Origin: Phytophthora colocasiae
Lineage: Eukaryota > Oomycota > Peronosporomycetes > Peronosporales > Peronosporaceae
Assembly: GCA_018806915.1 (NCBI GenBank)
Contig: JAGKQI010000043.1
Coordinates: 1 to 64,000, forward strand
Direction: 5' to 3'
Length of the DNA stretch: 64,000 nucleotides
Shown: one piece after another, positions 22,037 to 31,510 of the stretch
How positions within the stretch are numbered: the stretch's first letter is position 1
Layout of the letters: each line of letters opens with the position of its first letter
The notes under the pieces: generated by a model
The model's database searches: none
What the model was told of the DNA's origin: nothing
What the model saw: the letters and a program-made list of their open reading frames with translations, nothing else
Position numbers and translations under genes: made by a program

Positions 22037-23293
22037 ATGTCCTCTGCCCAAGACGCCTCGACCAAGGTCTCCATCGACAAGTTCAACGGTGACAACTACG
22101 CGACGTGGAACCGCTACCTGCGTGGCGTGTTCCTGACCAAATCGGTGTGGCATGTGGTGAGCCGAGAAACGACTCCGACCTTCGCGGACATTCGGGCCAA
22201 GGACGACTACGTCAAGGCAAGCAACATCGCGTTCGGACAGATGCTACTCCACATGGACGCAGGCTACCACCATGTGGTTGACGACTGCGAGGAAGCCTGG
22301 GTCGCGTGGGCGCGTGTAACGGTGTTCCGACTAGCAGAACGTTGCCGTTGGCAGGCCTTGACATGGCAGTTATGAAGGCAGTTGTGAATACTGCGTATCC
22401 GCGGTTTGGTGGGGGAGGGTGTAACGGGGTTACACGGCGCTGATCACCTTGGCTACATTAGTGTGGTAAGCACTGGCTAAGACACACGTCACAGATCTAT
22501 GTGTGGCACATCGAATTCCCACACGTCACAAGTACCCATGTGAAGGCAGTTGGCTCAGAGCCACAGATCACATTTTGATTAGGATTTAGTATGTTAGATA
22601 TTAAATCCGTTACATCCAGGATTAGGACAAATAAGAAATCAATACAGTTCAGTTTGCATTTTATATAGTTAGTGTTAATCCTTTATTATAGGGACACTGA
22701 CTCTGTGAGTCCCGTAATTAGTGGACTACTTGTTTCTTATATAGAACCGAAGGTTATTGCAAGCGAGACTCTACGAGTCAACTAAACTTCCTCTGTGCGG
22801 TGCACTCCTACGAGCTCCGCTGCGCGCTTGCGTACACTCTACGGTGGAGGCTGGACGCATTTATCTCTAGCATCAGCTCTTCAGCATGGATATCACCGAA
22901 GACGGCAATGTCTTGCATCATTGAAATGAGGTTCTCAACATCGGCGCCAAGCTCAGCAGCATCGGCGCCAAGATGGAGGACGAGGATGTAGCGATCTGTT
23001 TGCTGCGCAGTCTCCCTAAGAGCTACGAGAACGTCGTGCTGAACTTGGAGATGAGCAATGCTAAACTGCGGTCGCAAGACGTGGTGAAGTTGCTCACGAA
23101 CGAACACATCAAGCGACAAGGTGAGAAGACGGCATCGGTCAAGACCGAAGACGCTGAAAGGGCCTTCAATACCGAGCGTGAAACTCGCCGGTGTGGCTAC
23201 TGCGGAAAATTGGGGCACATTATCGACAAGTGCTGGACCAAGCACGAAGCTGCGGGGGTTCTGACGGAACGCCTCCAAGACGGCCAGCGATGA
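22037..23293 (+). pseudogene. Copia family 2 gag, split by an LTR-containing insertion
   Basis: The left part (22037-22313) reads [20 protein letters not shown], the N-terminal Copia Gag signature. The right part (about 22862-23270) resumes with [20 protein letters not shown] and a zinc knuckle [15 protein letters not shown] (C-x2-C-x4-H-x4-C). The two are separated by about 550 bp holding a Gypsy LTR (22420-22806). The start at 22037 is chosen because the upstream ATG at 22022 lies inside the primer-binding site. At about 23280 the reading passes into minus-strand Gypsy family C sequence. Confidence 0.65.
22407..22806 (+). repeat. Gypsy family E 3' LTR with polypurine tract
   Basis: A purine run (GGTGGGGGAGGG, 22408-22419) directly precedes TGTAACGGGGTTACACGG, the LTR start shared with families A and B. 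The LTR runs to about 22806 (...GCGGTGCAC), where it is cut. Its second half is the inverse of 18696-18939. Confidence 0.55.
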
Positions 23294-23852
23294 GCGTGCG
23301 CAGCTCTTGGACAAAGTCTACTAGATCCTTCTTGCCCTGTCGGCAAGCAAGGAAGCGTGATCGTACGCGATACACCTGGTTAGGCGGAGTAAACACTTGC
23401 GTGAGCTTGGCCTTTAGTTCGCCCGACGTGGGTAAGGCTGCCTCCACCGACGTACCAGACGTCAAAGCCCATTCTCGTGCTCGCCCTTCGAGCTTAGAGA
23501 TAGCAAACGCCACGCGTTGCCCCTCCAACTGGAGCATGGCGGTCCCCATGTCCATTTCGACCTCTCGGGTCCACAACAGGAGGTTCTCTCCTTCGTGTCC
23601 ATGAAAGGTCTTCACGCTGAGCGTGACGGGCTTAGCTCTCGGAGCAGGGGTAACCCCTTTTACATTCCGCTGAATGTGCTCGACGAGAGCGTTTTCGTAC
23701 GAGGCAAATGCCTCGAGGCGCGCGTTGACGGCCTCCGGCCCTTGGGACGCAAGGTGCGCCGTACCTTCCGGGCCCAGCAAGGACGTAAGCTTGTTAAGCG
23801 TGTCCCGCTGACTCGGAGTCAAGTGAGCGTATGCTTCTGGCTCCATTCTCAC
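23294..23852 (-). pseudogene. Gypsy family C gag fragment
   Basis: The minus frame begins MRMEPEAYAHLTPSQRDTLN and includes LEGQRVAFAISKLEGRAREW and RSRFLACRQGKKDLVDFVQE, the retrotransposon Gag core. It is clearly related to family B Gag but differs in sequence, so it is treated as another family. The C-terminus with its knuckle is missing; about 23300 it joins Copia sequence. Confidence 0.7.
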
Positions 23853-23994
23853 AGAGAAACAGTCTTCAACTCAGGAGTTGGATTGACTACAATTGAAAAG
23901 TTAAAGTCATTTGAGCACTAGATGTCGAAATGCAAAGTGATTGATTTAGGTCCTTAGTTCGCTAACTGCTAGCTACCTCTAAGCCTACTGGATA

Positions 23995-24176
23995 CTGAGT
24001 TGCTTCAGCAAATCAGAGAGCGCCACGTGGATGCCCATCTTGTACGAACAATCTTGTACCCACAATGATGTTGCACCCGTCTCGTAAACACCGTCACGAA
24101 TCACAGGAGTGATTGCGGTGCCACTGAGTGGAGGTCATACCGGTATACCGCAGCTCGAGGCGCCTTCATCACAACA
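23995..24176 (-). repeat. Copia family 1 LTR plus first codons of gag
   Basis: Begins TGTTGTGATGAAGG right after the purine run GTGGGAG (24177-24183), so it is the 3' LTR of the RNase H fragment to its right. It continues through a leader into an ATG and about 12 codons of gag (IHVALSDLLKQL), as at 18529, then stops. An LTR followed by gag is what a one-LTR circle or a tandem pair would give. Confidence 0.5.
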
Positions 24177-24184
24177 CTCCCACT

Positions 24185-24838
24185 CGACTCGGCCGTAGTT
24201 GCGCTTTGGACGCCGAGCTAGCTCCGTAGGAAGTCGAACTGCACAGCGGTGATCAGCTTGGTCATTAAGTCTACCCGAACAGTAGTCCAACACCACTTAG
24301 CCGTCTTCTACCTTCTCAGGTAGCGAATGTCGATGTGCTTGTGCAAATCCGGGTTCTTGGCCAATGCGATGGAACCTTGGTTGTCCTCGTAGATCTTAAC
24401 TGCCGACTTGGTCTTCATCTCGCCGATCTCACACAGAAATGCCTTCAACCAAACAGCCGCTTGCGTAGTCTCCGTCAACGCCATGTACTCGGCTTCCATC
24501 GATGATAGCGCGACCGTCCGCTGTTTCTTGCTTCTCCAACGGATGCATCCGCCGTTCATCATGAACGCGTAGCCCCTTGTGCTCCATCTTGACTCGATGT
24601 CGCCGGCCCAGTCCGCATCCGAATAGCCTAGGAGTTCGTCCTCGCTGCCAGCTTGAAACTCGATGCCATGCGTCTTGGTGCCTTGGATGTAGCGAAACAC
24701 CCTCTTGAGCGCTTGCCAGTGTGTGGGACACGGATCCGCGGCGAAATGGCTGAGACCTCCCACTGCCACTGCGAGGTCCGGTCGAGATCCCACCATCAGG
24801 TATATCAAACACCCGATGGTATTCCGGTACGGAACCTT
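24185..24838 (-). pseudogene. Copia family 1 RT end and RNase H
   Basis: From 24838 the minus strand reads VPYRNTIGCLIYLMVGSRPD, then QALKRVFRYIQGTK, YSDADWAGD, LSSMEAEYMALTE and IALAKNPDLHKHIDIRY: the end of the Copia reverse transcriptase and its RNase H. The first residues continue those where the Copia fragment at 15425 stops (CKHEET), so the two are parts of one polyprotein now arranged in swapped order. A stop follows near 24308 and another near 24225. Confidence 0.75.
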
Positions 24839-24842
24839 CGCT

Positions 24843-26240
24843 ATCTACCAGATCCTGATGCGGGAGTGTGATATCTCGCTCACGGCCGTGAGCACACCGA
24901 GCGGTATGCTCCTGGAGTGGCTGGTAATGCCACAAGGTCTATCCAACGCACCAGCGACCTTCCATCGCTTGGTCACACAGTTGTTTAGACATTTGCGTGC
25001 GTTCACGCAGACGTACTTTGACGATACATTCGTTCATATCCGTGCCGAGGGAGGCAAGACAGCTATGGAGGTGCATCGAGAGCACCTCCGTCGAGTGTTT
25101 GAGGTCATGAGATCCAGCAAGCTCTATGCCAACATCGACAAGTGCATCTTCGCAGCTGAGGAGATTAAGGTCCTCGGCTGCATCGTTAGCAGCGTCGGGG
25201 TCCAAGTGGATCCCGACAAGGTCAAAGCCATTGCGGCATGGCCTGTTCCTCGGTCACAGAAGGACCTGAGGAAGTGGTTGGTCTTAGCCAACTACTTGCA
25301 CAAGTATAGTGCTGGCTATGCGGGACTCATAAAGCGTTGTCGGAACTTCTGAAGAAGGAAGCCGAGTGGTGCTGGGAGCGCCAGCACCAGGATGTGTTTG
25401 ACAGCATCAAGGCAAGCTTGCAATGCGCGCCCGTCCTGGCGTTGCCGGACGATGCCAAGTCGTTTAGCGTTGTCTGTGACGCTTCCGACTATGCAATTGG
25501 CTGTGCGCTATTGCAACAAGACGATGAGGGACGAGATCCGGATGCCGAACGGAATTATCCCGTTCACGACTTGGCGATGAAGTACGCCCTTGCCAAGTTC
25601 AGGGTGCATCTTCTGGGCTTCTGGAATGAATGCACCACACACACAAAACACACGTTATGATCACCAATACTTGTAGGAACACACAGTATTATGGTCTCGT
25701 ACACTAGCCCTGGCTGTGGTTAGACTCCGGGAGATCGGACTGGGGCGCTGTCAAATGTCCTTTTTAAGAAAACACATAAAGTGTTGTGTTGCTCAGGGCT
25801 GGTTTGGTATTCCCTATATTTTCTCCGCTCCCAGTCAAGAAGTAAAAAAACAAATCAGATGAAGCTACACAAGCGCTGAGTCTTCGACACCATCGAAGGT
25901 ACCGTTTTACCTTTGCTTTACGAATATGTTCTAATATACATTGTTTGACTGAGACTTTACGCGACTTCATCAGCAACAACAACACGGACGACCCCGACAC
26001 TCGAGCTTCTGTTCGAGTTCAGGGTGCATCTTCTGGGCTCAATGACTTTTGTGGTCTATACAGACCACGTGTACTTGCGGGCAGCCATCCATACGCCACA
26101 TCTATCGCAGCGGATGGCGCGTTGGCTGTATTCTTCGCGGAGTACAATGCCAGCGGACAAATACCATAGGGGCGAGGGTGTCATCGTCCAGATACGCCAA
26201 GCGTATTCAATCGTAAAGATCCGTCGTGGCATGACTATTA
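24843..26240 (+). pseudogene. Gypsy family B RT and RNase H fragment
   Basis: The frame 24843-25350 reads YQILMRECDISLTAVSTPSG, TYFDDTFVH (the YxDD catalytic motif, 25013-25040) and LYANIDKCIFAAEEIKVLGC. After a frame change near 25350, RNase H follows (FSVVCDASDYAIGCALLQ, then YPVHDLAMKYALAKFRVHLL). A 420-bp insertion interrupts at 25620-26039; the frame then resumes with FVVYTDHVYLRA and SQRMARWL (26042-26130). It continues the fragment that ends at 15424. Confidence 0.75.
25620..26039. repeat. 420-bp insertion flanked by a 24-bp direct repeat
   Basis: The 24-bp sequence beginning AGTTCAGGGTGCATCTTCTG (25596-25619) recurs exactly at 26016-26039, and the Gypsy RNase H reading is continuous if everything between is removed. 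The inserted DNA has no ORF, terminal inverted repeats or poly-A tail. Confidence 0.6.
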
Positions 26241-27808
26241 CAGTGCACGCCGAAATTATAGCCGCACTCGACAAGTGGGTCTATTTTGTAGAGAACCAAG
26301 AACGTGTAGCTACCTGAGGGTCTCAAAGTCGTGTAAAATGAATAGAAAACGTATACAGCAAGCGAAGGTGACAAATTCCAAGAAGGCTTCGAGCGGAGGC
26401 ACAAAATCTATTTTTAGGTCGGATCAAAATTATAGCCGCACTCGGAGTTATAAAGTTCAGTCGGGTAAAAAGCAAAATTGGAATGGTTATTTACGAAATA
26501 AATGAGACCTGTAGAAAGCTTTTTGAAAGACCTTTTTGAATCTGTTCTTAGATTCGCACAGAAGTGAAGAACGATGCCACGAGGCAAGCAGCTAACCGAG
26601 GAGGAGTGTGTAGCAATAAACGAGCACCTTAGAGGCGGGAGGAGCAACCGGGAGATCGGTAGGCTCATTGGGCGTGACGAGAAGGCTATCAGGAACTACT
26701 TAAAGCGCGGAAAAGCGTCTTCAGTGACGCGAAGGACTGGAAGAAAGCCCAAAATAGTCGGCCGGGAGGCCAGGCGCGTCATCCGGCTGGCCATTGTGCG
26801 AAACCTGTCTGCCCGAGAGATCTCTGGACTACTTCCATCGAAACCAAGCAAGTCTACCGTGCTTCGAGTACTACGTAGCAGCCGCTATGTCACGTACGCC
26901 AAGCGCAAACTCACCTTTAACTATTAAGCCGCACCACATAAAGGCTAAGGGTAGCCTTTGCGGAGCGTTACGCCGGTAAACGGGTCTTTTGGAGACGCGT
27001 ATTATTCACGGATGAGAAGAAGTTCAATTTAGATGGGCCGGACGGGTTTAGATTCTACTGGCACGACTTGCGTGCCTTTCCGAAAACTCATGTCAAAGCG
27101 GGTCAATGGTGGAGGCAGCGTCATGATTTGGGCGGGGGTAAGCTGGCATGGAAACACTGAGCTCGTATTTCTAAAGGGCAAGCAGGACTCAGCTAAGTAT
27201 ACTGAGACGCTGAGCGCTAGTATGCTTCCTTGTCTAAGAGAACTGGGGTCAAAATTGGGCAATTTGACTCCAATTTTCCAGCAAGACAATGCCTCTATAC
27301 ATGCCTCGAGGCTCACCAGGACTTCTTAGCCGCTCACAACATTGAGACGTTGCCGTGGCCTGCCAAGAGCCCCGATCTCAACATCATAGAGAACGTGTGG
27401 GGGCTTCTGGCACGCCGTGTGTACGCCAATGGGCGCCAATTCGACAAGCCCGCAGACTTGATCCGACAGATTAAGCTGGAGTGGTCCCGAATTGATCCAG
27501 AGTATATTAGGAATCTAGTACGAAGTGTCCCCAAACGTCTAGAAGCCACACGGCTTTTGAAAGGAGCGAAGACAGGTTATTGAAGCAATGCTCATGTAAG
27601 CCAACCAGTGCGGCTATAATTTTGATCCGACCTAAAAATAGATTTTGTGCCTCCGCTCGAAGCCTTCTTGGAATTTGTCACCTTCGCTTGCTGTATACGT
27701 TTTCTATTCATTTTACACGACTTTGAGACCCTCAGGTAGCTACACGTTCTTGGTTCTCTACGAAATAGACCCACTTGTCGAGTGCGGCTATAATTTCGGC
27801 GCGCACTG
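26241..27808 (+). mobile_element. Tc1/mariner element with long terminal inverted repeats
   Basis: Inverted repeats of about 199 bp (26241-26439 and 27610-27808) start CAGTGCRCGCCGAAATTATA and are flanked by TA on both sides (26239-26240, 27809-27810), the Tc1/mariner target duplication. Each repeat carries the motif AATTATAGCCGCACTCG at its outer and inner end, an IR/DR arrangement in which the transposase can bind twice. The element is 1568 bp and contains one broken transposase gene. Confidence 0.8.
26574..27583 (+). pseudogene. Tc1/mariner transposase, frameshifted
   Basis: The ATG at 26574 opens a helix-turn-helix domain (QLTEEECVAINEHLRGGRSN, then REIGRLIGRDEKAIRNYLKR). The DDE catalytic domain follows in two other frames: VMIWAGVSWHGNTELVFLKG (27120-27180), IFQQDNASIH (27276-27305) with the second Asp, and LPWPAKSPDLNIIENVWG (27350-27403) with the third acidic residue. 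Frame changes lie at about 26928-26940 and 27310, and one or two codons near 26990 fall in yet another frame. The enzyme would cut at the element ends and insert at TA. Confidence 0.75.
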
Positions 27809-27810
27809 TA

Positions 27811-28330
27811 TGAGCCAACTCATTGTCGGGCCTGCGCGACAAAGCGTCGGTAAGCGTGTTGAACTTGCCAGGCTTGTATTCTACGCGGAAGTCGGATGCC
27901 AAGGTCGAGTGGCTTACGCCGCGACAGCGGGCACCGCTATGAGTGGGCCGATGGCCTGCTCCACTATCGGGTGGAGCCCGGGGACCCTCCGCGAGTGGTT
28001 GTTCCCACGACGAGGATCTGAAGTATGATATACTTCATGAGGCACACGATGTACCTTCGAGTGTCCACTTGGGCCGAGAGAAGACCTATCACGGGGTATC
28101 TCTGATGCTCTGGTGGGACCACATGTACAAGTAGGTGGCCAATTACATCAAGACATGTGAAACATGTCAGCGCGTAATGCCGGCGGGGGACGCGTCAGCT
28201 CTGCTGCAGAGCCTACCAGTCCCACTGGACTGCTGGAAATCCGATCAGCAGAGTCCATTGAGGAAGCTGAATACTCTGGCGTCCAGCAGCTGGAGACCGA
28301 AGGCTGTGGGCGAAGGACAAGAAGTACCGG
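27811..28330 (+). pseudogene. Gypsy family B RNase H end and integrase fragments, partly inverted
   Basis: 27811-27897 reads on the minus strand as FRVEYKPGKFNTLTDALSRR, the connection after RNase H. From 27898 the plus strand gives LLHYRVEPGDPPRVVVP-like residues, HEAHDVPSSVHLGREKTY and YIKTCETCQRV, the HHCC zinc finger at the start of the Gypsy integrase, ending at LDCWKS near 28240. The orientation switch flanks the Tc1 element. The catalytic core of the integrase is absent. Confidence 0.6.
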
Positions 28331-28495
28331 GTGTCGTACCTTGAGTACGAGAAGCTCTTCAACGCTGGTAGAGTCGTGGAAGACTCTAGGGCTGGGGAAG
28401 GCGTGTAGCAGGGTCAAGAGCAGAAACGGCGTCGTGCGGAGAACTGAAGAGGGACCCTGGCGAGGATGTTTGTGACTACAGCACTGAATTGCGCG

Positions 28496-28956
28496 TGAAA
28501 CGGGGTTACACGTATAAGTGGCTACACCACTTGTAACTCTAACAGTTGCGATAACTGTTAGAGGTTGGAAATGGGCCTCAGACCTTGGTGTGCTGTACAC
28601 ACCAATGGCTACATGGGCGAATCACATCATTGGGTGGTTCGCGTGCATTTGTGCATGTTATTGGTAGAAAGTAACGCATTTCTACCGATCACTGATCAGA
28701 ATTTCTGCCAACCACACGTTGGCAGACCCTTTAGAAATAGATGACAAACAGTTTTAGGAGGTCCATAATTGGCTTATGCCAAATTCAATAACAGTTCTCA
28801 TATTTACGGTATTTGCAGTATTAATTTAGTTATATTTGATTTAATTATACTTATTTAAATAAGTATAATTAAATTAAGTCTATTCTAATTGCACGCTTCC
28901 TCATACACGTAAGCGCACGTGTACGCCACCTAATAGGTCTAAGTAGACCTATTACA
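28496..28956 (+). repeat. Gypsy family A 5' LTR, copy 2
   Basis: 461 bp, ends TGAAACGGGGTTACA and CTATTACA, matching both LTRs of the full family A element in inverse orientation. It contains a 36-bp perfect palindrome at 28839-28874 and a chain of smaller hairpins. The primer-binding site TGGTAGCACTTTGTAG starts at 28959. Confidence 0.8.
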
Positions 28957-29005
28957 CCTGGTAGCACTTTGTAGTCCGTCCCACGACCGACTGTTGTTCG
29001 TTCGC

Positions 29006-31509
29006 ATGGAGTCATACGAACGCGGGGTAGAGAACTCCCCAATAGATGAGGGATCCACTGGGATCCCACGTGTCCGTGATGCGCACGGACTGTGCCCACC
29101 TGTCAGAGCCAGAGTGGGAAGCTCTCCAAAGACTTTCACAAGTCATTGGAGAGGCGGCGGTAGCGACGATGCTTCGTACGCTAACGCCGACAGAGCAACA
29201 CGGTGTTGCTCTGGGGGTACATTGTTAAGGAGTAACGAGATGTTGCTGCCTCGATGGCTTCCCCTAAGCCACGCGTGGAGTCGTTGAAACTCCACGTGAG
29301 TACCTACGCGGGGAAGGAGGACGAGACCCTCCTTCAGTGACTTGTCGATCCGATGTCGAAGGTCGCGTTCGCCATGTCATGTCTTGGCGGACGTGCGAGG
29401 AGTTGGGCCTATGGGCGCCGACTCTCGGATACTACGTGCTTCAGCACATACGAGGAGTTCAACGAGGAACTCAAGCTTGCGTTTGAGCCTCCGAAGAACG
29501 AGTTCAGATCGAGAGCGGAGTTTCTCGATCTGCAGCAGGGCAAGGATGATGTTCACACCTTTGCCCAGCGTGCTCGATACTTGGTATCGAACATAGTGGC
29601 CAACCCGATCGACGAGGCGACCAAGGTCGTCACGTTCATGAAGGGACTAAGAGATGGTCCCGTCAAGACGTACCTCTTCCGAGAGTATCTGAATACGCTT
29701 GAGGAGGCGATCAGCCTTGCAATGCAAGAGGAGTTTAGCCGGCGTCAAGCTAAACTCCATGCGAACGCGCCGAAGCCGGCGCGTCCTGTTGTGAAGACGG
29801 GAGGTCCGGAACCTATGGACCTCTCGAGTGCTACGAAGGCTGGTCAACAGCAGCGTAGATACGGCAAGGTTCGATGTTACAAGTGTAGTAACATCGGTCA
29901 CTATGCACGCGAGTGCACAGCGGGCGGGCGTTCAAAAAACGCCAAGGACCAGTAGGCGCGGGGTGTCCTACTGGTGATGCAGTCTCGCGTGTCGAGCTTG
30001 GACACGCGACAATGAGGACTGCTGCCCCCAGCGAGAAGGTTTCTCGCTGCGAGATGCAAGATGACAAGGCCTGGCTTGTCATCCTGAACGTGATGTCGAA
30101 GAGAGTGAACTCTCTTCGTGCCCTAGTGGACTCGGGCGCGTCGAACAACTTTGTTCGACAGGGAAGTCTTCGAAGGCTTGACTTCGAAGAGGCCGACACG
30201 CCTCGCGGCGTGTTGGAGGTGCGGTTGGCAACAGGTGCCACCGTGAGGACTGAGAAGCGCGTAGTCCGTGTGCGCTTCTCTTACAAACGAAGGACGTTTG
30301 TAGAAGATCTTATCGTCTTGGATCTAGACGATAAGTTTGACTTGGTATTAGGCATGCCGTGGCTTGCACGGCATGACCCGGTGATCAACTGGGAGAAGCG
30401 TACGCTCGTACGCTTCAACAACACATGCGCGACAGAGAGTGATGGCCCTGTCAGTGCTGCACATGCACCGGCCGGTGCATGTGAATCCTCAGTTGAGGCA
30501 GCAGCGGCCGCCGCTACCTCCGATCGCCGCCGGCGACCATCAACGACTCAGGGAGTCGTTGTGAGATAATGTGTGTCGACTCAGAAATCTGAGCCAACGG
30601 GTCGCGGTCACATGAGTGATGGTCAGGTGAATGAGATTCACCTGAGAGAAGGTAACATACCGGTATTACCGGTATCCTTGGAGGTACTTCAAGCCCCCAA
30701 GCCGACGTCGCGTCAACTCTGGGAGTTGACGAAGCAAATAAAATTCGGGGAACCGAAAGGCGTGCGACAGCTCTGGAAGCTGACGCCACTGGCGTGTCGC
30801 TGCTAGTTCCGGGAACTAGCGATCGTGCATCAGCTCCGGGGGCTGATGATGCGTGTATAGGCGGACACTCGCTGCTAGTTCAGGGAACTAGCGGTCATGC
30901 ATCAGCTCTGGGAGCTGATGATACGTGTACAAGTGAACACTCGCGAGCGCTGAAAGCTAGAGAGGGCACGTCGTCTCCGGGAGTCGACGATGCGGTTGCT
31001 TCATCCGTAGGAGCGGATGGAGGCGCAGCGGTTCAGGGAACCGACTGTGCGGCAGGAGGTGCTGGCGGATGCAAACGTCCAGCACCCAAAGAACCCGCGT
31101 GCTCACGTGCAGCAGTGCTGCACGCGATGAGCGGCACACAAGCAGGGCTTGGATGTGCGAGTCAGCGGAAGGAATCCGCTGATGATTGCGATAAAGTCCC
31201 GTCCAAGGTGGGATGCCTTGGACGTGGAGCACCTGGAGCTGGGCTCCATGGTAGACCTTCGCGGCGCAAGCTCAGGGAGCTGCGCGAGTCTCAGTCCGTG
31301 ACTGAGGAGGGTGTATCTGCAGGGCAGACACCGAGTGTCGAGACGTTGAACGTCTTGACACGTACTGGTACTGGATTGCAGTACCAGAGGATGCGGTTGA
31401 AGAATCCGCCGACGAGTGCGTCGGCGTTGACCGCACTTCCAACGATGAGTTGGAAGCGCTTCGCGCGAGACTTGTACGATGGACGCATCGAACAAATTTG
31501 CATTCTCTC
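29006..31509 (+). pseudogene. Gypsy family A gag-protease, copy 2 (truncated)
   Basis: Gag starts at the ATG 29006 (MESYERGVENSP), changes frame near 29070, and meets a TGA at 29338-29340. It continues in the same frame from 29341 (VDPMSKVAFAMSCLGGRAR) to a knuckle CYKCSNIGHYARECTAGG (29875-29930) and a TAG at 29953. Protease begins in the -1 frame (LRALVDSGASNNFVRQGS, 30115-30165), with the full DSGA motif and LVLGMPWLARHDPV later. A TAA at 30567-30569 stops it where the other copy has Lys. The Ser/Ala/Gly-rich linker runs on to about 31509, where the element is cut and joined to family B in the opposite direction; no RT remains. Confidence 0.75.
29934..29973 (+). promoter_or_regulatory. Predicted -1 ribosomal frameshift signal, gag/pro
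   Basis: The heptamer A_AAA_AAC (29934-29940) is in the zero frame of gag (codons TCA AAA AAC). Seven bases later ACCAGTAGG pairs with CCTACTGGT to form a 9-bp stem with a 10-base loop; the gag stop lies inside the stem. Slipping back one base enters the protease frame, which overlaps gag by 43 bp. The same arrangement is present on the minus strand of the full element near 44258-44219. Confidence 0.7.
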
Positions 31510-31510
31510 A

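Noticed and set aside
23997..24176. A separate short solo LTR unrelated to Copia
   Set aside because: It follows Copia RNase H and a purine tract and runs into Copia gag codons, so it is the Copia LTR.
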